From Hofstenia miamia (lineage: Eukaryota > Xenacoelomorpha > Acoela): a stretch of DNA of 64,000 nucleotides. This document shows, piece by piece, positions 33,601-46,100 of this stretch; within the stretch, counting starts at the first letter, position 1; every line of letters begins with the position of its first letter. The DNA lies in assembly GCA_004352715.1 (NCBI GenBank), contig SCFE01000116.1, positions 30,440-94,439 on the forward strand, in the 5' to 3' direction. Position numbers and translations under genes: made by a program. The notes beneath the pieces were generated by a model, which worked only from the letters and a program-made list of their open reading frames with translations, did no database searches and was not told where the DNA came from.

Positions 33601-36600
33601 CGATTATGTAAGCTGGTGCGAGAATCGATGCTCTGTGTACAAAATCACCAACAGCGTGCTTGCTAACACTAAACATTATGGGGATTGACCAGCTAACTAC
33701 CCTATTAACTGATGAAATTGTAAGATGTTTAAGTTACCTAATAGTATACATAAATATCTGAGTTGAATCAGCATAAGTGCTACCAATGCCTTACACTTAG
33801 TAATTCCTTTAATCTGTTTTAGAAATTGGATGCCTCCAGCCATCCTCTGCATTTTTTCGAATAAAATTACCGTAGCTAAAGTTGGTATCAATCATAACTC
33901 CCAAATATGTTACAGTTTCTGATGGCTTAATAAGTGGAGAGTCAGCTGAAACTTTTATGGCAACGTTTTTTTACTAGTGCTCGTGCTTCATTGGGTGCAA
34001 AGACAATAATTGCGTTTTGTTTATATTTGCTGTCAATTGTTCTGCTCAAAGTAAATCATTATTTTATCTGTTTTCTTGGAGGTCTTGTTGCATTTATTGG
34101 GCTAACATTATGATAAACGCTATAATGACAAGTTTGGAGATGCTCTTCAGCAAAGGGAACTTCAGCACTGACATTCCTTGAGATATGAACTCGGCTAAAT
34201 ACCTTTCAATACTGCAGGAGAAGCTAAAATTCGAAGTGACAATGCATCAGTGTGATTACTCTATGCCACAAAGACAAGAGTGTGATAAAGTGGCTGCTTA
34301 AGAATAACATTTTCTACAATTGATTGGCCAGGGAAAAGTTTGAACTTAAATCTGATAGAGAATTTATGGACAAAACTCAAGAATGAAGTGGTAGAACGTC
34401 ATCCAACGGGTTTTGATACTCTATGCACTGCAATAAAGATATTCTGGACTCAGACTAGGCCTATCAGTCAGTCATACTGTAAACGACTATTCGCAAGCAT
34501 ACCGGATCGGCTACAAGATGTTATTCACAACAATGGAGGCCATACAAAATACTGACAATGCATAATGTGTGATCTTTTATATATATATATATATATATAT
34601 AATGGTGATTTGTAATACAATTTTCATATATATTGGTGCTTTGTAACGCTCACCACATATATTGGTGTTATGTAACCAAATGGTGTTTTGTACATAGGAA
34701 AAAAATTTATATTTTTTCATTTGTATTTTTCGTGATTTTTACTTATATTTGATAATACTTAGTCTCTATTGATATATTGTTATCAATTTCGTTTGACCTT
34801 TATGTTTGCAAAGTGTAAAAAACTATGCACTAATTCAATTATTTCTTTTAAAATAATTTCTAAAAACTTAGATATTTTTTGTGCATATTGTGAATATCAA
34901 ATGTTATTTAAGCCAAAGTTCCACACTGTACTAAACATATTTTATTTTTAGCTGTATATTAAGTTTTAGTATTGGTATTGTAAAAATTGTCATGTAAAAA
35001 CTGCTAATGTTGAAAGTAAATNTATATATATATATACATATGTTGCTAGTGACGGACTCAATACTTCATAATCATTCTGGTTCGAGCCAGTATATTTAAA
35101 ATCGCTCGAAATCGTTTTCTAATGGTTGAATATGTCATTAAGATTAGCCAATTAAACACATTATGTAAATCATGATACAGGTTGGCACAGTGCGGGACAA
35201 TTCCTATATATTCAAAATTTGATAACTTCTACAACTATAAATAATAATTAATACTAATAAGCATGAAATCTTGTTTACAGTTTATTACTAAAATTAGTGG
35301 GAGAAGGCGAGGCCCATAACGGAATTGCACACGAATCCAGAGAACGATATTTTGGACCGATTTCTGACGAAATCACTTTCGAATGGATGGCGAAGTTGCT
35401 ACCTAAATGTATTCGAATAATTCAAAAACATCGTTTGGTCACTCAAAGAAATTAAAGGGAAAAGTTAAAAATAACCAGTTTAAGCACACGTGGTATTCAC
35501 TCAAATCTGTAATTCAAATGTTAACAGGTTGTTTATTGTAACCTAAACTAAAAGTCATAATAAATTGTGATAAAAAATAAAAAGAATTTTTTGCAAAAAC
35601 AAAATACAGTGTGTTCCATCTCAAACGTAATTTTTAAATCGCTTATGAGACATATTTATATAGACTATAATTATAAATGTTTTTTTTATCATTTTATAGG
35701 TAATGAATAGACATTTTATTATTGAAAGGCATTTATTAACTATTCTCATTTTGAAACATACAAAAAAATCTTTAAAATCTTAAAGAAGGTGCTGAAAATG
35801 TCCCCCATCCTCCCGCAGACACAAAGTTGCACGCCTCAGCACATTGTGACTGACCTTCTCTATAACTTCCTGGCTGAATCTTTCTGTAAATATGGTCACG
35901 CAGTTTACCAAAGATTCGATTGAGTTTGAATTTTGTGTATAAACTTCAGCTTGAGCTGCCGCCCAGTAATGGAAGTCTAGAGGATTAAAGTCAGGACTGT
36001 GTGCTGGACAGGGGTACTCCGTTCTTCTACGGATTACTCGTCCTTGGAATTTGTCAATCAGAAATTCCAAAGCCTCATTTGTGCAATGCGGAGGAGCACC
36101 ATCTTGCATTCGCCAGAGAGAAGAACGTGTTGCATAGGGACGTAACTTGGGCCAAACAATATCCTTTACCAAGCTGAGATAAGAGTCTCTATTCACAGAC
36201 ATAACATTTCCATTACCGTAAAGAAAAGCGTAGACGATTGGATTTTCCTTTAACAAGAGCAACGAAAAACATGACTTTCACATCACTCCTGTCATTTGTT
36301 TCAATGATGTTGTGAGGGTTACTACTAGCACATTCTCCTTCATTTTTCGATGTGGCTTTTGGTGAAGGCAGAAGAATTTTTCGTCGGTCCAAACGATTCT
36401 TTCGACAATGTTGGCTGGTTGTTCCAGAATCCATTGACAAAAGTTTCTTCTCTGCAGTTTGTGGGCCTCATTTAGTGGTTGGAGTGTAGTGTGATGAGAG
36501 AGCGAAGATGAAGATCATGTCTGACTATCCTCCACATTGTGGTTTTTGTGAGAGAGATGTTTTGGCAAGCTTTCCTGAGAGAACTGCTGCTGTTTTCAGC

Positions 36601-39600
36601 CATGTAGCACCTGACTTCTTCAACAACTTCTTCAGTCCTTTTTGGTTTTATTGCAGCCCTTTTTTGTTTGTGGATAGTACCAGATTCTTAAAAAAGATCG
36701 CGACTCTTGTAAATGTATTCAGTTGATATTTGTTCTTTGCTGATCCATTGATTTGGAATTCACGCAAAAAAGCCTCGACGAACTTTCGTTGGAAAAGGTG
36801 TTCTTCCAAACTGCTGAACTATCCATTATTTCTCGTTGTCTGAAAACATCTTCGTTTTGATTTTGAAGCTCTGACAGGATTCTTAAATCAAATGTCTCAT
36901 TTTTAGCTACAAGATCCTGTATCGTTGATACCACTTAATGCAATGAAAATACACATAAAAATGAATTTAAAAATTACGTTTGAGATGGATATATATATAT
37001 ATATATATACAGGGTGACAACTAAGTCCTGGCNNNNNNNNNNNNNNNNNNNNNNNNNNNNNNNNNNNNNNNNNNNNNNNNNNNNNNNNNNNNNNNNNNNN
37101 NNNNNNNNNNNNNNNNNNNNNNNNNNNNNNNNNNNNNNNNNNNNNNNNNNNNNNNNNNNNNNNNNNNNNNNNNNNNNNNNNNNNNNNNNNNNNNNNNNNN
37201 NNNNNNNNNNNNNNNNNNNNNNNNNNNNNNNNNNNNNNNNNNNNNNNNNNNNNNNNNNNNNNNNNNNNNNNNNNNNNNNNNNNNNNNNNNNNNNNNNNNN
37301 NNNNNNNNNNNNNNNNNNNNNNNNNNNNNNNNNNNNNNNNNNNNNNNNNNNNNNNNNNNNNNNNNNNNNNNNNNNNNNNNNNNNNNNNNNNNNNNNNNNN
37401 NNNNNNNNNNNNNNNNNNNNNNNNNNNNNNNNNNNNNNNNNNNNNNNNNNNNNNNNNNNNNNNNNNNNNNNNNNNNNNNNNNNNNNNNNNNNNNNNNNNN
37501 NNNNNNNNNNNNNNNNNNNNNNNNNNNNNNNNNNNNNNNNNNNNNNNNNNNNNNNNNNNNNNNNNNNNNNNNNNNNNNNNNNNNNNNNNNNNNNNNNNTA
37601 ATATTAAAAACAAATAAGAGCATTTATCTAATATTTCATGAATTTGACTTAATTAAGTTGTTCATGATTTATTATCAACTATTTAAGTACAGGATATCCC
37701 CTTTGATGTTTACAATAAATCTTGATGAATTCAATCTCCTGCTATCTTATCTCAATGAGTCAGTGATAATATTTATATTTGTTTAGTTAGTGCATTTACT
37801 TGAGCATTTCTTAGAAATGATACATTTTATTTGTGATGTAATATTTTGATAGATTAGCATATTTCAACACCTTTGTGCTATTTAGAAGCTAACAGGATTT
37901 AGATATTTCATACACATAGATGCATTCAGTTATATTGGATGTAAAAGCTCTTTTCTGGACATCCTATTATGGTTAATTAATTTGTGTTGGATACTTCAAT
38001 TTTGAAAATGTAAGTACAAATTATTATAATTTTCATACTTGTAACTTGATTAATATTTTTCATTATAACAATTTAAATCTGAATGAAAGACGATTTTTAC
38101 CGAATTTTTGAAAGCTATGTAAAACCATTTTCATTCTTTTATATCAAAAATGTCTTCGCTGCATCTTTTCCTGATATGGTATATGATGATATAAATTTAC
38201 ATGTTGATTTGTTAGTTCTTGAATTCTGATATTTAGTAGCCTATTATGCTCATATTTGTCATTTTATGTTTACAGGAATAACTGTGACTTGTATAAAGAT
38301 GATAACCAATGTCACCAGTCGAAGTTTACGAAGAGAACATCAATATTGAAGCCAGAAAAGGAACAAAAAAGACTACTTGCTTTGCGCTCTGGATTAGAGG
38401 AATGTAAAATCAAAACCGTTTGTTCACATCATCAAATGGAATTTTTGACAAGGTATTCTCATGATCAGATAAATTGCTGCAATCCCTTCAATAATCATGA
38501 CACAAGGACAAAATCTGTGCGAGTTTTCAGCTTGAAAATGTATGATAAATATAGCCCTGCAGATGTTGTTCCAGGACAAAAATTGTGTGTTGACTGTAGA
38601 TTGCAAATTGAAGGAAATAAGAGTGAAGTTGATCCTGTGCCAACTTGTAGTGGAACTTTAGATGACATTGAATCAATGGATATGCATGTAGTTGAAAATT
38701 GTGAGAGTTCTCCTGAAAAGGAAGCCTATTTTGATCTGAATTCAACATTACAAACTTTAGATGAGACACCAGTGAGGACTGGTACACTGCCACCCCGCAC
38801 TAAAAAGGCCAAAGGAAAACAAAAACTTAAATCAGCGACGAAGAAAGTTGGAAGAATCATATGATGTTCCACTCAGTAGTTCTGATGAGGATATGGAGTC
38901 TAAGGACTTGAAGTTATATCAGCAAATGATGTCGGATCTAAAGACAAAGTATAGTAGTACGAGTACGTATCAAGAAAAGGTTCAAATTCTGACAAATTAT
39001 CTTGTCAAGAAAAGTAGGGCTGTTAAAAAGGAAAAGGGTACTTTAGGACTTTGTGATAAAAACAAAGGGAAACAAATTTCGGAGGAATTAAAACAAAATG
39101 TTCGATTATTTTATCAAAATGATGAATATAGTCGTATGTGCCCTGGAAAAACAGTGACAGTAAGAGACAGCGACGGAAATAAGGTTAAACATCAAAAGCG
39201 TTTAGTTCTTTTAAATTTGAGAGAGCTGTATGCTCTCTGGAAATCTAAGGATGAAAATAAGGATATAAAGTTAGGATTTTCATCATTTGCCCACCTCAGA
39301 CCAAAATGGTGTGTATTGGCTGGAGCTTCGGGAACCCATTCTGTTTGTGTCTGCAAATATCACCAAAATCCAAAGGTCATGGCTGAATCCTGTCTCAAAT
39401 CCGATGTTCATGATCTGATGAAGCTTTGTGTTTGTTCAAATGAAAGTGAGCAGTGCATGATGGGATACTGTAAGGAGTGTCCTGGGCGCAATGNTCGGAT
39501 CTAAAGACAAAGTATAGTAGTACGAGTACGTATCAAGAAAAGGTTCAAATTCTGACAAATTATCTTGTCAAGAAAAGTAGGGCTGTTAAAAAGGAAAAGG

Positions 39601-42600
39601 GTACTTTAGGACTTTGTGATAAAAACAAAGGGAAACAAATTTCGGAGGAATTAAAACAAAATGTTCGATTATTTTATCAAAATGATGAATATAGTCGTAT
39701 GTGCCCTGGAAAAACAGTGACAGTAAGAGACAGCGACGGAAATAAGGTTAAACATCAAAAGCGTTTAGTTCTTTTAAATTTGAGAGAGCTGTATGCTCTC
39801 TGGAAATCTAAGGATGAAAATAAGGATATAAAGTTAGGATTTTCATCATTTGCCCACCTCAGACCAAAATGGTGTGTATTGGCTGGAGCTTCGGGAACCC
39901 ATTCTGTTTGTGTCTGCAAATATCACCAAAATCCAAAGGTCATGGCTGAATCCTGTCTCAAATCCGATGTTCATGATCTGATGAAGCTTTGTGTTTGTTC
40001 AAATGAAAGTGAGCAGTGCATGATGGGATACTGTAAGGAGTGTCCTGGGCGCAATGCTCTTATAGATTATCTGAACCAATGTGAGGAATTAGAGGAGGTG
40101 GATGAGATTACGTATAGACAATGGATCAGTACCGACAGAACAACATTAGCAACCATAACATCAACTAAGACGGAATTTATTGAAACTTTGGCAAATCAAA
40201 TTTCAAAACTAACTCGCCACAGCTTTACAGCTAAATCTCAATCGAAGTATATGAAAAGGCTAAAAGAGACCTTAAAGCCCATGGAAGAAATTGTGTTACA
40301 AGGAGACTTCGCTGAAAACTACTCATATGTAGTACAGGACGAGATCCAAAGTTTTCACTGGGAAAAACAAGCGACTCTCCACCCTTTTGTCGCCTATAGA
40401 AGACTTGAGGATGGAACATTAGACCACCGAAGTATATGTGTATTGAGTGACACCAAAGATCATTCGACAATTACTGTCCATGCCTTTTTAAAAGTAGTAA
40501 TTGAATATTCAAAAGAAGAATTTGTTGGTATGAAAAAGATCCACTACTTTACGGATGGATGCACCCAGCAGTATAAAAATTGCAACAATTTTTTAAACCT
40601 GTGTTACCATCGCGAAGATTTTGGAATCGACGGAGAGTGGAACTTTTTTGCCACCTCACATGGCAAAAGTACATGTGATGGAATCGGCGGGACTGTTAAG
40701 AGGCTTGTTGCCGATGCAAGTCTCAAACGCCCATATAATGATCAAATTTTAACTGTCGAGGAAATGTTCAAATTTTGCAACGATAACATTGCCAAAATTA
40801 AATTTTTTAATGTGACACCCAGTCAAATAGATGAGAGTAAACTAAAATTAGAGGAACGCTTTAAAACCTTAAAAACAATTAAGGGCACACAACAATTCCA
40901 CAGATTTGTGCCAGTGCAAAATTCAAATAATCTGATGGCATACAAATTAAGTGCAGTCAGATAGTACAAAATTAGTCTCACCATCTACATCTGATTCCTC
41001 TGAAATCGAGTCAATCCAATTGAACATTCAAAAACAGTGCTTTGTTTGTTGTTTATATGATAAAAAGCCATGGATTGGCATGGTGGAAGATACATCAGAG
41101 GAATTTGGTGACTTCAAAATTAACTTTATGCATCCCAATGGACCAACAAAACATTTTTTTGGCCTAATCGTAAAGACAATTGCTGGATTATGGAAGATGA
41201 CATCTTATGTGTTATTGATACACCATCATTGACATCTTCATCTAGTCGACAATACAATATTTCAAAGGAATGCCATTCAGAAATTTCAAAAGTTTGGAAG
41301 AAGTGGACTGTCAACTTCTGAACTTTAACTCATTTTTTGGATTAATGTTGATTTTTAGAAGAATATGGGTGAGTAATGTAACTTTGATTTATTATTAATG
41401 CAAAACTAAAAATTTTCCATCTCCAATTTTTTGATATATTGCATATAAGATGTTGGGCCTTAATTTAAAAAAAAATTAGGTCAAGGTCACATGTTTATCG
41501 AGGTCAAATTCAAGGTCAAACTTTAGGTCAAAAGGTCAATTGAATTTAGAATGCTCGTAGGACAAATCTAAGGGCAGATTTGGATTCCTGAGGCAATTTC
41601 CAGCTTAGAAATGTCTACTTCATGAAGATTGGACCATTAGTAGCTGAGCTATGGAAGGCCAAAAATTAGACGCCGCGTCAAATGTAGGTAATTTTCCCAA
41701 ATTTTGGTGGGCCATAACTCGAGAACCGCTGGTGCAATTGAGTTGCAACTTGTAAAATCATCTTTTCTCACCGAAATCAACCTATGTAACAAATTTCATC
41801 AAAATCGAAGGGGTAAGTGTTACAAATTATAATTTTTTTGGGTGATTTGAGGTGGAATGACCCGTTCAACAGGTTCCGAGAGACAGGTGCCACTTCTGAT
41901 CGCCGTCGATCTGGTAGGCCAAGGTCTGTAACAACCCACAAACGGAAGGAGGCAATTCGACAAAGCATCAGGCAAAAACCAGGGAGTTCAGTCAGGAAAA
42001 TTTCACAAACCATTAGAGTGAATCGTGAAAGTGTGCACAAAGTGTTGAGAGAGGATCTCCACTTGATTCCCTTTAAGCTGCAAGTTGGTCATCGCTTAAA
42101 TGACAAAGTGAAAGCCACACAACTGTAATGGGTCAAGTTGCTGCAACAGCGCTTCTCTGCGGACAAAAATCTCCAATGAGAAGATATTAACCGTGGAGCA
42201 CCGATTCAACAAAGAAAACAACCGCATATGGCCGCCAACTGCTTCTGCCATTGATTCAACTCAACGCATCGTCAGCAGAATCCAGCAACTAGCTTCAATC
42301 ACGGTGTGGGCAGGAATTTGTGCTACAGGCAAGACTCCACTGGTTTTCCTCACTCTTGGCGCCAAAATAATTGCTGCTTACTACCAAAAAGAGGTCTTGG
42401 AGAAGATTGTGCTACCCTGGAGTCAAAGACATTTCAATGCTTGGACTTTCCAACAAGATTCAGCACCAGCACATTGAGCCAAGTGTGTCCAGAAGTGTAG
42501 AACCCGATTTCATGCGTTCATTTCATCAACAGAATGGCCTCCCTCTTCCCCTGACCTAAATTCCATGGATTTCTTTGTGTGGGGCATTTTGGAGGTCAAA

Positions 42601-42858
42601 GCTTGTTGCAAAGTTCACCCAAGTATTTCGTCTTTGAAGGTCGCCCTTAAGAAAGTGTGGGACGATATCATCGAAGAATCGTGGATGCATTTCCGAAGAA
42701 ACAGAGCCTGCATTAAGGGTAAGAGAGGTTATTTTGAAAACTGAACATTATTTCGTGAATGTTATATTTGTGTGAATATATTCTGGAAATCATATCAATA
42801 TTCTATGTTTTCTTTGAGTGAGGTGTCAGGAAACGTTCGTGCCAGGACTTTGTTGTCA

Positions 42859-42898
<40 letters not shown>

Positions 42899-43064
42899 CA
42901 TGTTTTATTACATGGTAAACGTGTTTTTGTTGGCTGAGAGGTAATCAGGAGTCATAAAAAAAGATTTGGTCTTAAGCTTTTGACCGAGATTGTAGCATCG
43001 TTCTTTTCTCGAATGATATATTCCCTTTTTACACTGTACCTGAATGCAAATATCGATGTTAGTT

Positions 43065-43114
<50 letters not shown>

Positions 43115-46100
43115 AAAATATTTCCAAACTTAAAAATTCATTTAACAATAGTAACATATTAATTACATTTAAAATGGTATTTGATAAATACCAAATATAA
43201 TACTAGTATATTTTAGAGGAAGCCTGTCATTGGGTAAACAGATTAATCCTATAATTAGTTGAACGTTAACCATAAATCAACAAAGCGCTTGCGATTAAAC
43301 TTTGCACAGATACAGTACATTATTTATACATTATCTGCGTCTATCATTTTTAATGTTTTCTGCCAGCCTATGACGCATTTCACATATACAATGAAGGAAA
43401 GAAGTTAAGTAAAGTGCTTACACCAAAACCATAGTGATTTAATAAAATCAAAATGGTATAAATCTGATCAAACTATATGGATATTGCAAAATATGATCGC
43501 GATCCTGTTTTGACCTGGACCTGATTTACGAAGATTCAAGCCCGATCTGAATCCTGTCGTAACCAGACTGATCCTGATAGACCTAAATCTAATAATCTAA
43601 AAATCCTGATCTGATTCCACACTAGAGGTTAGCATTTATTATATTTTTGTAAAACAGAAAAATGATTAAACTTTTAAAATGGTATTTTCCACAATTATCC
43701 AAGAGGGAAAACGAATGACTAATACATGTTTTTTTTCGAAAAAAAAATGTCAATGCCACATTCCAAATGGACACTGGAAACAAAGTAAACAATCATTCAT
43801 GCAACAGACTACAGTTAGGACACTACACTACAGTTAGGGACAATTAATACTAAGCGTTGTCTTAGGTATTGGTTACAGTGAGCAGGTCTTCGCTGTAAAT
43901 TTTAAAAATAAATTGTGAAAAGTTAATATTAATTGATTTTATTTTTTTAAATAAACCATTAATTAATTAAAAATGAAATACATAATTTTCAACAAATCAA
44001 TGGGAAAAAGTTTATATGATATATAAATATTTATTATAAATTTCAAAGATAATTTGCTTTAATAGAATAATATTAGTGTTCCACAACACCAATTTTCAAT
44101 AAACTTTCATAAAATAGAGCGTTGGAATTTTACAAGCACAGCTAAATTTGTTTGATACGTAGTCAGAAACGAACATCTGAGTTGTAACTATTGTCATTGA
44201 CGCCGAATTACTTACTTTAGCTACATTTGGTGGGTTTTATAAACCTGATACAGTATATTTTGAATACCCGCTCTTTGTAACCAAAACCTTAAGAACAATA
44301 AAACAAACAACTTACTTTTTATTAAGTCGACTAAAATGTATCTAGTGACAAAACTATGATAAATGAATATGAAAATAAAGTAAAACACATTCGATATCAG
44401 CTCAACAACAAATACTGAACGTTGACATTGGAATGTTCTGCTGCATGATGCGAAAATTCGTTTCTCAACACAATACAATGATTACATAAGAATCTTATTC
44501 GACAAAGTCTAACTAGAAGCACAAAATACATGAATTCCTTACAAATTAATCATAAAACAAAATTAAGAAAACGGTCTTAATTTTCATAAAGAGCAGTGTT
44601 CGGAAAGAGAATTCGCATTTAGTTTTTTCCAAGATTACCTCATGAGGATAGTAATAATAATAATAATGAATGACTTTATTTAGCCGCTGAAGGCATACAC
44701 AACAAAAAAATAAAAACAAGTCAAGTTTTACGGTAGCGAGGGCAGTCACAGGAGATAAAGTAGGAGCAGATGGAAGAGTAGACAAAGTTGGAGAAGGGCT
44801 CAGCACAGAGGAAAGACATCAAAGATTTTTTGATGCTCGGCAGAGGGGAAAATAAATCAATGGTTATTGGAGAGTTGAGAGTCAAAATGTAATTAGCAGC
44901 AGTACAAGCACGATTGAAAAACGAGTGAAGGGTGCGTCGTTTCTTGGGACGACGAAAGGAGAAGGTGACAACATCATTAGAGCGAGTTGAGCTGGAATTA
45001 GAGAACTGAATGAAATCAAAAGGATGAAGGTACACTTTGCGAGTGAGCAAGCGATTGAACAGGTGAACAGGAGGAGATCACAGCATGAAAGTAGAGTGAC
45101 AACCTGAGAGTGGAAAATTTGAGAAGAGCGTCTTTGTATGGCAAGGGAGAGATCCATTTGAAAGCACGCTTCTGGAAGCGTTCCATAGAGTGGAACAGGG
45201 AACGAGAAGGGTAGAGAAGAATGGTGCGAGAAATGGATTTGAACAAAGAGCCGTGGAATTAAAGTGATTAGGGCTCGACGGCTACCAAACCGAACCAAAC
45301 ACATTCAAAACCAAAAACCGTCCACTGCTTCCGATATCAATAACACTATTTATGTTGTGCAACAAAAGCTGCTGCTGTGTTCATTGCGTGGAATTAGCCA
45401 CGAATATATGCAAATAAGCCCCAATACCCGGAACTCGCAAATTGTTCGAAATTGTCTATATATTAATGCTTCTAAACCAAAAGTGAGCGCATTGGGTCGG
45501 CATCGAGAAATATCATCACAAGGAGGCGTGCTTGCCTCATGGGTGAGTGTGGAGAGGAACGTGAAACTTAAGCGAAATTTGCCATTGTTATAACTTTAAA
45601 ATTGCTTCCAGCTTTTGTTCATAAAGCACAACTAATTTTTCTGTTATTCATTTTTTTCAAAAAATCCTAATATTTAAACAGAAAACGAACCGAACCGACC
45701 CAAAGAAATATACAGCCGCCGACCTCTAAATGGGATTACTAAGTGAGTTTATTTGATGAAACTGATTAATGATACGAAATAGCTATATTTTAAATCTTAT
45801 TAGATAAGTTTATGGCATAAAACTCGGGTATAGGAGTTGAATTTAATGTAAGACTTTCAAGCATTTGCTTCGGGACTATTTTATGAGGTGAATTTGGAAG
45901 CGATATTTTATGTGAATTACTATTTTACATAACAAAATTTAATCAAACCTTGATGAGAATTACACTTGTAATTAAGAAATTCAATTATAGCACAAGATGC
46001 TTTACTAATGCTCTAAGATAACGTAGAACTTTTGTGCAAAGACTATATTCAAATTTATAAAAACAAGTAGGATTGCATATAGACTTAAACTGTGATTAGC

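Larger units (their letters stand above)
32703..34590 (+). mobile_element. Tc1-like element, left part, split by a LINE insertion
   Basis: After TA at 32701-32702 the left end reads CAGTCCCGGTCAAAAGTTTA, and the inverse of this end occurs at 42957-42989. The transposase is split around a LINE (33075-34170). A (TA)n tract follows at 34578-34600. The right end probably lies at 42.99 kb, beyond several later insertions. Confidence 0.65.
37599..41863 (+). mobile_element. DDE-type DNA element inserted in the maT-like transposon
   Basis: The right end is inferred at 41840-41863, GGGTGATTTGAGGTGGAATG then ACCC, a candidate terminal inverted repeat, because the mariner frame resumes at 41864. The left end falls in or near the gap. 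It contains the frameshifted transposase-like gene below and a 3' untranslated region with AGGTCA repeats. Confidence 0.5.
37010..42863 (+). mobile_element. maT-like mariner element carrying a nested DDE transposon
   Basis: TA at 37008-37009, then CAGGGTGACAACTAAGTCCT; the right end at 42841-42863 is GCCAGGACTTTGTTGTCAAT before TA. Only 23 bp of the left side is visible before the 566-N gap (37033-37598). The transposase resumes at 41864, directly after the end of the inserted element. Without the insert it would be a normal-size mariner. Confidence 0.65.

Noticed and set aside
44221-44478. Hydrophobic minus-strand frame with a GTAAGT donor as an additional channel exon
   Set aside because: The phase does not fit either neighbour and the linker alignment is complete without it.
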